Positions 13,354-28,724 are shown, counted from the first letter of the stretch. The stretch is DNA of 64,000 nucleotides from Pyrocephalus nanus (GCA_038380795.1 CM076275.1:5916001-5980000), one strand, 5' to 3'. The notes: generated from the sequence alone by a model not told the origin. Program-made: numbers and translations.

Positions 13354-16300
13354 ATAACCAGGTGACAATCAAGGTAATGCCTCTGCTTTTACTTATTTTT
13401 TTTCTTGAATTGACACAAGGGAGCCTCGATGAGAGAGCCTGTGCCTGGAGAAGGAGGGATATGCGTGGTGCCTGATGCGGCACACGCTGGGAATGTCCCA
13501 GCCAAAAATCTCAACCTATTCAATTTTACAAGACTGATGAGGGTGAACACGGTAGTAGTTTTGTTTATCAATCATTATGAACTATATTTTGCTAGGGTTT
13601 ATTTAGAGGAAAACTATTCTGTAATTAATTACAAATTCATTGTAAGATAATAGCACAGGTTCAGCCCAGAACTGATGTTCTCTGTCCTTTCCCACTGTGC
13701 AGCCCAGAGGTCACAAATAGCACATGCAAACTGTCACAGATGTCTTTATCTGCATCCATGTAAACCCTCTTCACTCATGCTCACATCCTTGGATAGGCAA
13801 CCATTTATACTGTTGCATTTCACCCAGATTCCTGCCTGCAGCTTGAGGTTGAACTGTCCAGATTCAACTGCTAGAGCTGGTCACCAGGCTGGCTGCTCTG
13901 CAGTCCTCAGCAGGAAAAGCTGAGCTGTGGCCAGCTGTCCACAGGTAGCTGGCACAACACTTGCGAAGTGTGGTGTTGTCACCAGCCAATTGGCCAGGAG
14001 AGCTCAACTTCTCAGACCTTCCTTTCCAGCATGATCTTCATCCCTTTTATGTTTTTTAAGCTTTTTAGAAAGCCATCAGTCAGAGGCTGGTGACTACTCC
14101 TCATCACTATAAAACAAAGAGTTTAAAATACTTGCTTCCTCTACGTAAGGTTTTCAGTTCTTAGTAGTATGTTATTAGGAATTTGCAGAGCAGTCGAATG
14201 AGAACAGAATAATTAATAAATTTTCTTCATGAAGTGATTAAAGCAAATGTAAAGAGATTCCAGTGATCTCTTAGCATTTTAAATAAAGAATTTAAAATAG
14301 CCCTGAGATTTTGCACCACTGCTTTTACATTATGCCAAGTTCAGTCCCAAAAAAAGCAGCTTCAACTCTCACTCTTCACTTTTCCAGACTAATTGACATA
14401 ACAGTTTCTTTGTTTTTCTTTGGGTAATAATCCTCAGCAAGACTTTTTTCCCCCAAATTATCTGCCTTGTCCATGACCCCTCATAGCTTGGAAAGTGAGT
14501 GAGGGTTCTTTCCAAATGTACTAATGATAAAAGTGTGTTCCTTCTCCCAGTTGTCTTTGGTGCAATCTGTTTCAAATGCTGGGACTGATGATGTCTCAGA
14601 ACAGTGTAGGAGGGATGCCTGAGCGTGACTGAGACACAGAGTTAAAAAAAAAATAAAATCTAAGAAGTGAGAGATTCCTTTCAAATAGAAAATAAAATTC
14701 AAGGAAGCCATGCCTTGTTTGAAACAAAACAAGCCAGCTAAGTTTGTTGTCTGGATTATTAATTGTACTGGATTGTTCAGCTGTCCTGAAAATGTCTCTT
14801 TAATCATTCACTGAGTCTGAAGCCTGGGTCTCCCAAGACCACGTTCTGATCTCTCACATATGGTATATCACACCATTCATTAGACCCACTGGTCCAGTCA
14901 CGTGGAAATGATGTTCAGACTATTTCTATCCATATCTGCTACTTTTCTTCCTGAATGTGTCAGTCTCATGATGAGGGCAGCGACTCCAGCTGATACAGAC
15001 ACAATTGCTGATTGCAAAGAGAGACACTGCTGTGAAAATAAAGAGGAACGGGGATTATTTTCGTCATGGTTTGGGCTTTGTGAGGCATCCCTGCCCTGCA
15101 GAACCACAAATTCCTTTGTGGGAGGAAAATTCTGAGATCACAGGTGCTAATCAGTGAAAAGCAGATGGGTGACCTTGGGAACAAACTGAGGGACTGGGAT
15201 GCCAAATACTTGGGCTGAACTCTAAGGTGAAGGAAAAAGATCCATCAGTGTTGTGAGATTCAGTTCTCAGCTCTCAGCACTGTGCTGTTCCAAAAGCACA
15301 ACTGCTTTGTTTGGGTGGTGAGATGGGAGAAGGGACTTGCCTTGCACAGTGGGAAGCAGGATTTCTTGCTCTTCCCTCTGCATGTTTGATGGTGGCAGGA
15401 AGAGAAGTGAGGAAAAAGGCAATCTTATTCAGGCTGGCAGTAAACCAGTCAGGGGAAGACCCTCCCTGCTGGAGGAACAGAGCTCAGAGGGAGCCCAGCT
15501 AAGGATGCAATAAGCTCACATTTAGGATCCTGCCCCCAGCCACATGTGCAGAAGGTTCAGCACTGATGTCTACCAGCAGAAACCAGGTCAGGGGATTTCC
15601 AAGCAGAGCAGAGCACTTGCCAGGGGACCCCAGAATGTCACATCCAACTCCTCAGCCTGCACTTGGTTGGGGAGGGCAGGCAAGTGATGTGTGAAGTGTT
15701 GAGTCAGTATAAATGTCACAGCCAAAGGTCTTCAGAGTCGGAGTGACAACAGGAGGAGACATTAGTGCCAGGAGTTCTGACACAGAAAAAATGCTGTCAC
15801 TGCCACCACGTCCAGCTTGGAGATTTATTGATGGTAACTTGGGATGTGCAATAAACAGGGGTGATATTAAATGGGTTTGACTGTCTCGGGGGCTAAGTTT
15901 TACAAGCCAAAGTGTGAACTCTCTCTGTCTCACTGAGATCCCCAGGCATTTTTCCGGCAGCTCCCAGGATATCATTAACTGCTCTCCAGAGAAGGGCTCC
16001 CACACGAGAGAGCCCTCCCTGTGCAGCACAGCACCAGCTGCTGAGGACAGAGACAGATACCTGCCAGGGAACTCGTGATGCAGATGTCCCAGGACACTGC
16101 TGCTACCTCACTGAGCACACAGCCTCCCTCACCATGGCTTTGTGGGGAAACCAGAAATTGCCATGCAGGTGTCCCCAAGTACCAACAGTCTCTGGTGTCA
16201 GAGGCTCTGACCTCAGTGTCAGCAGCTCATGCTGCAGAAAAACCTCCCTGTAGCTGTGCTGTGGCTGCATTGAACCTGGTCAACCTTGGCTGAGATGCCC

Positions 16301-16658
16301 TCTCAGAATGGCCTCTGCAGCTTCAGAGGTCAAACCCAGAGTTGCCTTCTGGAGTCACTGGCCACAAAGGGCCGTGCTATCGTGCAGATGTTTCCCTTCT
16401 GCTCTGTAAATGCATCTGGGTCTGCAATAGTCCCTTTCTGATGAGGGTTTCCCATGTACAAATAACACATTTTATCCCAGAAAGCAGCAATATCTTCAGC
16501 AGAGCTCTGGTGATACTGATTTAATTCTTTTCTGTCACTTCTGCCCATCAAAGGTAAAGCAGGTCTGTGGAGACCAAGGGCAGATCACCACATGGTCACA
16601 AAACCTGCTCTTCACAGGTTCCTTCATCAACTCACGGGCCTGGGGTTAAATTATCTAG

Positions 16659-18371
<1,713 letters not shown>

Positions 18372-18556
18372 GGTTGTCAGTCCTACAGAAAGTGCTGGAC
18401 ACTGCAGCTGAGAAGAACTGGCAGGTGACAGCTGTCAACATCCTGACGACAACAGAAGAGGGCTATCGAGTGCTCTTCCAGGAGCTGGAGAAGAAGAAGG
18501 AAAGGCTGGTGGTGGTGGACTGCGAGTCTGAGAGGCTGAACATCATCCTTAACAAG
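18372..18556 (+). CDS. GRIA1: GRIA1 exon 4: GluA1 amino-terminal domain
   Basis: This 185-nt exon covers roughly residues 154-215 and ends in phase 0. It encodes [18 protein letters not shown], then [20 protein letters not shown], then [18 protein letters not shown]. This stretch identifies the subunit as GluA1. The last six residues read NIILNK, where I recall NAILGQ in mammals. The exon end is supported by the following exon, which starts IIKLEKNG in frame. The donor AACAAG|GTGGTG is weak: it lacks the A at +4 and the G at +5 of the usual consensus. The acceptor CACAG is ordinary. Confidence 0.95.
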
Positions 18557-21500
18557 GTGGTGCTGTTTTGGGCCTTCTGAAAGGGGTATTTGCACATGGA
18601 ACAGGAAGGGTTGTTTCTCCTGGAGAAGTTCTCCTTCCCATTCTTGCCTCATCCACATCTCACTGTGGCATTCATTGCATGTGGTGTGTGTGCACTGCAG
18701 CAGGCTGCCAAGCTTGCAGATATTCCTCCACTGTGTTATTGTGGAAAGTGCAAAGCTTTATAAATACTAGAAGCTCTCATGTATTCGTGCCAAGTGAGCC
18801 CCACTGTTCCATGTTCCCCACTTGTCTGACTCCTTTGCTGAGCTTTTTTACACTTCCTTACTCCCCAATGAGTTTGCTTTGTGCTGATTCCTCCAAGAGG
18901 TGTTCACAAGATGAGGCATCTCCTTGTTCTGCTGAGTTTTCCTACAGTTTTTCCACCTCCTGTGAGTTAGGGTGGAGGTGTGAATTGGCCCTGCCAGACT
19001 TCTGGTCCTCCAGCCTCTGTGTGCTGCACAGAATTCTCACACCTGTGCCAGCAGGACAGAGATGGAGAAGCTTTATGGTACATCTGTAACAGGAGCACTG
19101 TCTCCACATCAGACCAGGGCTCACTATTATCCCAGGGCCTCCAGGCTGTAGCAGGACTGGATATTTCCAGCTCTTCTCATGCCTTGCAGTAAGAGACATG
19201 TTCATTCACAGCCATCTCCTGGATGCTTTGTCAGCTCGTGGCCACGTGCCAATAGGGTGTGCAGTAGAGGACCCAGCAGGTACCTTGTGTGCCCTGCCTT
19301 ACTCATCCTCAATCTAGATAGGTCACCCACTAGTGCAGACTCAGACTCTCCCTATCTTTTTTGCTCCATGCTTCCTTAAGGCTTTCCCTCAGTCCTGAAT
19401 GTGGACAGGAGACAAATGCAACCCCACGGACAGGTTCAGCCCAGACTTGTGTCCCCTCTTCAGCTCCAGCCACGACACCTTTCTCTCTCACACCCCCATC
19501 CAAGTCCTACCCCAGGGCTCCAGTCCCACGTGGCTTAGAAAGGGTCCCTCAGTGCCACACAGCCACTGCACTGCAATTCCCACTGTTGTATTCCTCATAA
19601 TCAACTCACTCTTCCCTCGTGCTTCACATGCCTCCTTGTCTAAGGTACCTGTCATCTCCTGTCTCACACTTCAGCTGCTCGCTGTCTGGGGCAGGGGCTG
19701 ACATTTCACCAGCTGCACGGCTCAGCGACGAGCACAATCCATCCTTGTTGGATGTCTCTGGGTGCTACTCTGTTATATGTAATAACGGAGCAAATAGCAG
19801 GTTTTAACCTCAAAGTAAAGGTCACGTTCATGAAAGAGAAAACAGATTATTTCAGAGGGTGAAGTCTTCTCTCTGACCATGGAGCAGCTGCAGTCGAACA
19901 AAATTTTTGATGGGATCTAGGCAGTAAATTTGACTTTTCTGCAGGTTTTCCTACATGGTGAATTGGATTTCTAGGGTTAACAGTGTTGGGTTTTTAAGCC
20001 TGGTTTGTCTAACAGAAAGTTAAGTTCTGTAGTCAAATATTGTCTAGCTTTCCTGATACAAACAGGAAAATAAGTCTTTTTTTTTTCAGACTTCTTCACA
20101 TAACTGGAACACACGTTAAACTTAGATGTGAGAAAAGATATTTGTAAGAACTAAAAATCCATATTATTTGTTTTGCAACACTATAAAAAAAATCAGTTCC
20201 AATGGAGAAGAGATACAACATTGCGTTTTCCTACAATAAAGACAGAGCAATTCCAACAGATGTCTGTGCCTGGGAGGTCACTCTCCAGTGAGGAATAGGT
20301 CTGTGAACAACTTTTTCAGACCTATGTAGTCCATTTTCATCCTTTTTTGCATTCTTGTTCCAAATCCACCGGGATTTCTGAGAGCAAAGGTAGTTATCCC
20401 AGTGTGAGCAGGGGATACCTGGGTTTTCACAGCATGGGGTGACCGGAGGGATTCAAAGATATCGTTCAGCTCATTATCACGTGGAATTCAGCTGGGACTG
20501 CAACTTGAACTGCCAGCCAGTCTCTCAGCTCACCCCACCAACATCCTCTCTGGGAATGTTCTGTGCTGTTTGCCTTGTCTCTCTGAGTGTCGGAGGTGCT
20601 CCAGGAGCTTTTATCCTCTTCCCTGACAAGCCTGTCTCTGTCTCTTGGTGGCTGTGGATTTGTGCTCCCCGGTGAATGAGAGAGCTGGGGATGGCTCTTT
20701 GGCATCAGTGCCTCTCCCGTGTACACTGGTGCTCGCACACACTTTTCATTTCTTCTCTGTACACACGACACAGACAACACCACTTCTTCCAGCCAGGCAG
20801 GCAGCACATTCTGGTGACCGTAGCTGTGGAGGAGCCAGTGCTCCCTGTGTTAATGAAACACAGGAAAATGACCTGATTTCCTTCTGGGAGATTTCTTTGT
20901 GTTGTGTCTCAAGGGTATGATTTATCTTTGCTGAAGTACCTGTCATTTGTGAGCCAGGCCTTGGTTCAGGGCAGGTTATCGTGGGGTTGTGCTGTGTAGC
21001 CTTAATGGGATAAGAATGCGGTGGGTTGTGCTCCATCAAAGCCCTGCATTGTTTCTTCCTTGTCTCTCATTAAAATGAGTAACTGGAAGTTCTCCTTTGC
21101 CAGTGTTTCACTCTGAGAGGATTTCTCTCTAATAGATGTCAAACTGGCCCATTAAGAAGTGGGTAATGAAACCTAGGTGGCCCAAGTGAGCTATCAGCAT
21201 GCAGCCCAGCACAGCCTCTCACCGCAGCCAGGATAAGTGATAAATGCTATTATAACCTCAGCTTGCTACTGCTGTCCGGACACATTAGGACTGAGCAAGC
21301 ATTTTAAAATAAATTAAGATCACAAATAACTGTGTAAAACACAGGAAACAAGCCTCATAATTCAGGTGGATGGGCTGCAAGATTAACAGCTCAGGGAAAG
21401 CTGGATAGCAGCGCTCTGCGGTTCATTGACTCTGACACCTAATAAAATAACAAAGGAGAGTTTGGGCAGAAGGAGCCAATGCCAGCTATTGTTGACAAGG

Positions 21501-23375
21501 GAGAAAAGGGGAATTGGATCGTAATTCTTAGACATCCCAGTGCACCAGAGATTCTCCTTCCCCCTACAAGATCTGGGACTTACTGCAAAGGTCAGTCTTG
21601 GTGAATGGAAGGGGACAAATTGGGTCTTGTTTTGCTTCTTAGATCTGGAAGGTACTCAAAAAACTACCCATAATGAGGTGTGTATCTTCATGGTTCAGGT
21701 ATATAGAGTTTTTCCTGAGAGCTTCAGACATCTCAGCAGAAGCCAGATCCTGTTCAGGGAGCCACAGGGCAGTGAAGCTGGTGGAGCTGGCACTGGCTGT
21801 GTAAGAAACTGCTTCTAAATGAAGCCTTCATTGGAGTTAATTGCCACCCCCACGCTAATGCTGAGAACCAGATGAGTTTTATTATGCATACAAGAGCACT
21901 TCATCAGAGAAGGGCTAAGACAGATGAACCAGTTGCATAGAGCAAGTGTCAGCTCATTTATAATCCATTTGAAAATCCCTAAATGACTGCTCATGATAAT
22001 CTGGGAGTGCTGTCCCATGGGGAGGATCAGTCTATGCCCTCATCTGACATTCTTCAAGCACCTGCTGCCAGCCTGGTATCAGAGAGAAGTCCTGGGCAGA
22101 CTGATTTCTGGTTGAGTCCAACTCAGCAGTCGTTTTATGATCATTCTGGCTGTGAGGATCTTTCTGGCCTCACTGCAGTTTGTGCAGATTTTACCTGAGT
22201 GTTGGCAATGCAGGCAGCAATTCAGAACCAATTCATACTACAGTGGAAATAAGAAGTAGTGTTGCCAGCAAAGAAACCTGATGGAAAAAGCACAGTTCTC
22301 TCAGAAACTGGCAATTCTTGTGCTTTTACAGGTTTTGAGGGCATGTTGGTTTGGGCTTCTTTTTTTCACTGTTTTCTTTCTGTATGTAGAGTGTCTCAAA
22401 TGCAGCTGGTATCTGACTCGAGTAATCTAGGAAGAATTCAGCAGTGCTGCTGGAAATCAATAGAGAGGAATTTCAATGAAAACATGGAATCAGCAAGCAT
22501 AATAGAATTTTGAACTGCATTCTTTCTGTTCTCTTTTTAAATAAAGGAAAAAGACAGGGACCATCTGATCAGTGCCTCTGTCCCTTCAAATCACAGGCAA
22601 GCCTGCAAGAGGCAGAAAGGAAAATAAAGGGAAACTTCTCCAGTTAACATAGAAAAATTCAGTTATTACAGTTCAGTAAGCAATTGTGTTGATGAAAGAA
22701 AATAAAACCTTGACTCTGCAGGCATCAGGGAGAAAGGAGTAAGTGACAAAGACCATATATTGGGACACCATGAATAGGAATATATAAATAATCTTAATGA
22801 ACATGCAGGGGAATCCTCTGTAGCTTGTCCAGACAGTTTGTTCTGGAGATGTGGTTTGAAGCTACCTTGATGCACTAAAGGAGAAAACTTCCTGTCATCT
22901 CACCCAGGTGGGTGTCTGTGGCAGGGACCATAGCTAGGAGGATGTGCAAAATAGCTCTCTAGTGTTGCTTGGTGTTTCAGCTGCATTCATAGTACATATG
23001 GACTCCAGTTTCCCACTTTTTGCCTCTGGTGTCTGAAAAACAGATCTTGTCTAACTTTTTCCTTTTTTTAAAGTGTTGTTTCAAATTTCCCTGAACCCAC
23101 AGGAGAGAGACTGGTTTGGCTGTTTTGCTTCCCTTCCATATAATGTTCTTGGGAATCTTATCCTGTCTAGTTTCAGACTTACTGCTCAAATAACATGTGA
23201 TATCATGGAAAGCTCTTTCCATCCTCTAACAAGATTGTGAACTTTTCTTTTGCTGTGTCTTTTTGCCCACAGCTGAACAATCTCATCAGGGAAAAATAAG
23301 AGGGAGAAAGAGCAGATAACCGAGGGTCTTCTTCTATAGTTGATCTCTGCTAATTACCTTTCTTTTATGTTGCAG
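18557..23375 (+). other. GRIA1: GRIA1 intron 4
   Basis: A 4819-nt phase-0 intron, from a weak donor (GTGGTG) to a TTTTATGTTGCAG acceptor. No gene or clear interspersed repeat was recognised. The block near 21120-21490 has an even, repeat-free composition and may be conserved noncoding sequence (see findings). Confidence 0.93.
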
Positions 23376-23429
23376 ATAATCAAGCTTGAAAAAAATGGGA
23401 ACGGGTACCACTACATTCTGGCAAATATG
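23376..23429 (+). CDS. GRIA1: GRIA1 exon 5: GluA1 amino-terminal domain
   Basis: This 54-nt exon encodes exactly 18 residues in phase 0, about residues 216-233: IIKLEKNGNGYHYILANM. It is flanked by a TTGCAG acceptor and an ATG|GTGAGT donor. The 54-nt length is the usual size of this exon in GRIA genes. The sequence matches mammalian GluA1 except for Asn where I recall Ile (KNGIG), and Met for Leu at the last position. Confidence 0.97.
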
Positions 23430-25021
23430 GTGAGTTGCTCTCATTGGTGTTCATTTTTATCTGTCTCTTATGTTGTAAAGCAATATATTTATGGTTACTG
23501 AGATGAACACCTTTTTCCTCTTCTGCTTTTTGGGTAAAAAAAGGAATACTGAAGTCCTTTTCTGTGTTCTCCTTGTGGAGTGTTTCCTCTTGAGACATCA
23601 AAATTATCTGCAGGGTATCTCTCAGTGTGCTGGGGTTTTGTGGTGATTTGACCTTGACTGGATGACAGATGCCCACCAAAGCCACTCTATCACTCCTTCC
23701 TTAGTGCTACATTAAATCTGACTGTCATTGCTCTAAGGAAAGAATTGGCTCTTTAAGAAGACAACTCCCTCTTTAATGCAGAGGGTGCTGCCTGAGGACA
23801 GAGCAGTATTGGACAGCATCAGGGCCACCTTTCTGGATCAAATCTCCTAGGAGGATGGAAAATTTCCCTGCCTAGGGGGATTTGGGAAGCTGTGGGAGAG
23901 AGAAACAGCCTCAATCCATAGGCAGCTGTAGGTTTTCCACTGCAGAGCTCCTCACCTCTCCTCCCTAGATATGTCCATCCATCCAGGGAGATGCACAGCA
24001 GAGGATGGGCTGGTGTTGGCAGTCTGGGGCTGAGGCTGTTCCCCCTGGAGACCCCTGGATCCGTGTGGGGTGCAGGCTCTGGACCTGTTCTTCCCACACA
24101 GAGCTGCATCTCTGAGGCAGCACGTCAGCCCTGGGGTAATTAAACTTTAAACTACCAATTAGTCAAGCAGTTGCTGCCCTTCTCCTTCTCTTGGTCCCAA
24201 GATAACTCTCTAATTTACAAGGCAAAAATGGCCACATCATTACCCTGCCATGCCCTGTTCTGACCCTGCACTCTGCGCTGGCCACCTACCGTGTAATTAC
24301 AGAGATAAAAATGTTACGCTGTGCAAGAGGAGACATGCAAAACCGTAGAGCAGCCAATAACTTTAGTTGCTAATTTTTAATAAATTATTCTTTGCTGTAA
24401 CCCAGGTCCTGGATGTTTATGAAAGTCCCTTCGTTAAAGTTGAGCAGGAAAGTGAGCCAGAGTCGCTGGAGTGTGCATGTCCGTGCACTGTTCTGCACAC
24501 CCGCATGGAAGGCTGGATGAAAATATCACCTCTCCTCTCTGTGCAGTTTCATTAGGATAAATACATTAAAAACATGAGGTGAACTAATGCTCAGATGCTG
24601 CAGTTTTTTAAGGACATTTCCCTCTGTCTTCTGATACCACACTCTCCCACTTTTAGCAGGAGAAAGCACACCTGTCCCATCTTTAGTGTGTTTTCTTAGC
24701 CTTTGCACAAATGCTGAGAGAACAGAGCTGGCTGGAAGAGGCTGCATACTCAGCCAACAGGGGTTATAAATAATTAACTTGGAGCAAACAGGCTTTTCAT
24801 TTCCCCAGCCCCTCTGCAGGGAGATTCTGCCTCCCACTGCAGCTCAGTGGAGGGGGCTTTGGGTCCTACAGGAACCACCAGAATCCTCTGTCACTAGCTG
24901 TGTTTTTCAAGCAGCTTTGATTGACAAGAAAGAGAGTGAAAGTAATTCAAGCTTTACCTTTTGTCTTTCCTGCTTCTTAAAACCTAGCATCACACAAGAG
25001 CCAAACTAGAGAGGGGAACAT

Positions 25022-25050
25022 AAAAAAAAAAAATTAAAAAAAAAAAAAAA
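25022..25050. repeat. A-rich run
   Basis: Two A homopolymers (12 and 15 nt) separated by TT. No retroposon body was recognised to the left. Confidence 0.9.
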
Positions 25051-25577
25051 GAGTAGGGGATAATCATGAAAAGACTATTTAAAAAAGAAGCCTAGCACCC
25101 CTCAAGGTTAGGAAACCCTTTCTTTCCAGGACAGAACGGTGTGGGCAGGTTCAGGCACCAGCAGCCATATCAGTTTCTGTGATGTGGTGCACCCACACAA
25201 GAGCTACTGACTGATCTGTTCAGCAAGGAGAATGGCAAAAAGACCCTGAAGATCCCATGTCTCTGAGACCATTGCTAGGCTAGCAAGGAAAGACAGCAAG
25301 ATTCCCTATGTGGGGATGGCCAGGGATGTTACAAGGGATTGTCAGAACAAGGGAAGTCAGCGTCTGGCAGGGTTAAACCCCAGTGCAGATGCTCTGATCC
25401 AAGAGATCACAAAGGGTTTTGCCCTCTCCTAAGGACTTCTCGTTGCTGGATTAGAGCCCCCAGAGGGTGTAACGTGCTGTAATTTATTCCCACTGACTCA
25501 TGCACATAGTGGCAGACCTTAAACACCCCTCATTTCCCCCTGTAGACACGTCCTGAGATGACAGGGCGTGCACTGCC

Positions 25578-25591
25578 CACACACACACACA
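25578..25591. repeat. (CA)7 microsatellite
   Basis: Seven CA dinucleotides in a row. Confidence 0.9.
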
Positions 25592-28500
25592 TGTACCCTC
25601 GTGCACACCCTCGTGCATGCCTGGAGAACAGCCCTGGTTTGTGGAAATGGCTCATTCTGGAGCACTGAGTCGTCAAGAGAATAAATTAAGAGCTAAAGCC
25701 TGGAAGTGTCAGGTTTTCAAATGAGTTATTTTTGGTCCCCAGTGCTGACTGATGGAATCCTGAGTTTAGGACTGTCAACCTTCATGAAGATAAGGTCGAG
25801 GAAGTCCTCAGCTGGTTCGTAACCACCAATTTACCTGCAGGAGCTGGAGCAAGGGGATGAATTTTCAATACTTGCCTTTTGCCTCACCTTCTTGGATATG
25901 GAAAAATGGGGACACAATTATGGAAATTACACATTGGAAGTGAATGTTGGGAAGCATTTCTAGACAGCCACTCTTAAAATCTTAGTTTTAGCTATATGTT
26001 TGCTCAGAGCCATACAATAAACAAGCAGCAGCATACGACTGCCCAGTTACAGCAGCTTCAAACTGGTGTTGCATCATGAATGCAAAGCAAGGGAGTTTGC
26101 AAGGCAATGCACAGGTTGAAAAAGGCCTAAAAAAATCATCGACAGGTGCATTTTGAAGTGGAGGAGTTCCCTGTCTGGTCACAGACAGTCCATGAGCAAA
26201 GAGGCGATGCCTTGCATTAATCACCGTGTGTTTTCCCAGCAGTTGCTGTCGGTGAGCTGTAGTAAAGTACTGAGCAGAATTTGACAAGTAGCAGCAAATG
26301 AAAGCTGGTATTTCCTAGCAGGAACAGCTTTCTTTTTCAGTGAAATTGCTGTTGCCAAGGTGAGACAATAATATTTCTGTGTTCACAAACAAAATGAAAC
26401 CATTCTGCACCTTAGGCCATGGGCAAACATCTTTCTCCAAACCTGTTATGCCTGCTAAAGACACAACCTGCCTTTTCTGCCCAGCCCTCCCTGCTCCATG
26501 ATGGTCTGTCTGCAACATCCCTGCCAGGGGAAAGGTTTCTGCGAGCATCCCCGCTTCTCCTTGAGGCAAATTTGGCACTGTTCATGGCTTTTGCAAAGTC
26601 ATGAAATCCTGATCCTCAACCAGTACCAGTCAGAGTTCTCCCAGTTAGCTTCTACCAGCTGCCAGCCTGGATATTTGTCAGGAGTACCAGCACTGGGGGT
26701 TTGCAGTTGTCTCTGCCTCTCTCTTCCCCTCGGGAACTCAGAGAGATTTGGTGACTTTAGGAAGTGTTTGTTTTTGTGAGTCTTATTTTTCTAAGCTTTG
26801 TTCTCAGCCTTTGAGATCATCAGTCTAGCATCTACAAAGGAAGAAAAAAATACAGTCAATACTATCAGACGAGCAAGCTTAGAAACTTCTGGGATTCCTT
26901 TCTTTTGATGTTCAGGCTTTTTCCCCATAACCTTGGCTTTGTGTATCTGTTTGCCCTATGCCATGGATGTGAGATGACTACTGCCAGTAGTGGGAGAACA
27001 TCAGCTCTCTTAGGCAGAGAAAAATCTTTATTTTAAGATAAGAACCATTTGTGTGACCTGTCTTTAAATGAAAAGTATGAAAGACAGCTGCCACATATGG
27101 TGTTTTAGCCTTTTTTTTTTTTTTCCTTTCTTTCTTTCCTGGTGCATTAGTCCAGGTTGTTCTTTCAGCAAATGCTCTTTTTTGGAAGATGAATAGATAA
27201 GTGTATGAGATTGCTGATGCTAGGGGTAGTAGGGAAAAGTAAAGATAAAAACATTGCTGATTAGCCAAGGTAAGCACTTTTTCCTGTGCTGTTCTCCATC
27301 AGTGTGTGTCAGCACTGAGAGGCCATGGACAGAGTTTTCCTTTGCAAACAGTTGGGGTGGTGGTGGAGGTTATCAGCACAGCACAGTGTCACACACTTTG
27401 TCAGCACAGTGGCTTGTGCAGGAGTCAGGCAAGATGTGCTGTTTTGATTCAGTTCACCTGTGATTTAGATGGGCACCTTTGATTTTTTTCCCCCCTGAAA
27501 AACGGAATGAGGAACTTCTGCACCACCAGGGCTGAGACTCATTATTGTGAGACCAACTCCTGGTGCAGACAGTGAAGAAGAGGTAACCTGAGCTGGCAAT
27601 CCAGAAGGATGCTCCCACATCCCTGGGGAGCAAAGTTCTCCCCCCACAGGCAGAGATCAGCCCCCCTAAAGCAATGCAGCACACCTACAGCTGCAGCATG
27701 TGCTGTGACTCTGTGGGGAGGGTCTGTGGTGCCTGTGCTGGGCACAAGGTCTGTGCATGTCCCAGTGTGACATGTGGCACTGGCCGTGTGTCGACGGCTC
27801 CACTCCCTGCACCAAACCACTGATTCATCTTGCCTGGAGCTAAAATGCTGTGGTTCTGTCTCCCAGCACCTCGAAAGCTGCCACGTTTATTTGAGTTGCC
27901 CTCAGTTCTCAACACTGTCTCCTGCCCTTGGAGGTGCTGCTGACTTGCAGTACAAGCATGGTCAGCAATGCTCATATTCATGTCACTCACTGATTGGAAA
28001 TTCTCTTCTGTGTAGTTTCTAAAGGGATGTGTAGAGCATCCCCTTCTTGTCCTGGTAAGATCTCAAGATGCCTGGTCTTGCAAAAATTGTACTCTCATAT
28101 TGGAAAGAGATATCCTAAGTTATTTTTAAGGTTCTAAAATTATGCCTGTTAGACCTTTCCTCTTTCAGAGGCGTTGGTGCAAGTAGGGTCATGAGACAAA
28201 TTTATTTTCTGCTCAGAGTAAGACAATGTAATATATCAGTGAAACTTCTGAAATCTGCATTTCACTTCCAAACAGCTTTTCTGTCCTAATTCAAAGATTA
28301 TCAAGCAGAAGAACCCCATATAACATTATCTCATCTGAATTACTGATAGTAAAGACACAGCAGTGCCCTGAATTAATTTTTGCTTGAACTAGGGTCTCAT
28401 ATAAAAGAAAATTATCTGGTTGGATACAAAAATTGCCCACACAGGAGAACATGAACAGCAGCCCTGGGAGGATTTTTGCAGTAGTTAATGAGGGCTCAAA

Positions 28501-28716
28501 ACATGAGTGACTTACTGTGGCTTAAAAAAATCAGAGCATCAGGTGAGCAACTGACAGATTATATTACAGCCATTGGAAGGAAAAATGTGTTTGTTTAAAT
28601 TTCAGCAAAAGGGTGTTAAACTAACAGGTTTTCTCAGTCATTTGCAGTCTCCTAATCCATTAACTCAGCTCAACTGGCAAGTGGTGATGTATAAATCCAT
28701 AATATCTTCCTCATGG

Positions 28717-28724
28717 TGACGTCA
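28717..28724. promoter_or_regulatory. Perfect CRE-like palindrome TGACGTCA
   Basis: The sequence GGTGACGTCACTGGTGAC contains the full palindromic CREB/ATF octamer TGACGTCA. It lies deep in intron 5, far from any promoter visible here. CREB binding is known to regulate activity-dependent neuronal genes, but a single octamer may occur by chance in a window of this size, so function is only a possibility. Confidence 0.25.

Noticed and set aside
18568..19089. 173-codon open frame on the + strand just after exon 4
   Set aside because: It lies wholly in intron 4, is low in recognisable motifs and rich in Ser/Cys/Leu as expected from pyrimidine-rich intron; not a coding pattern.
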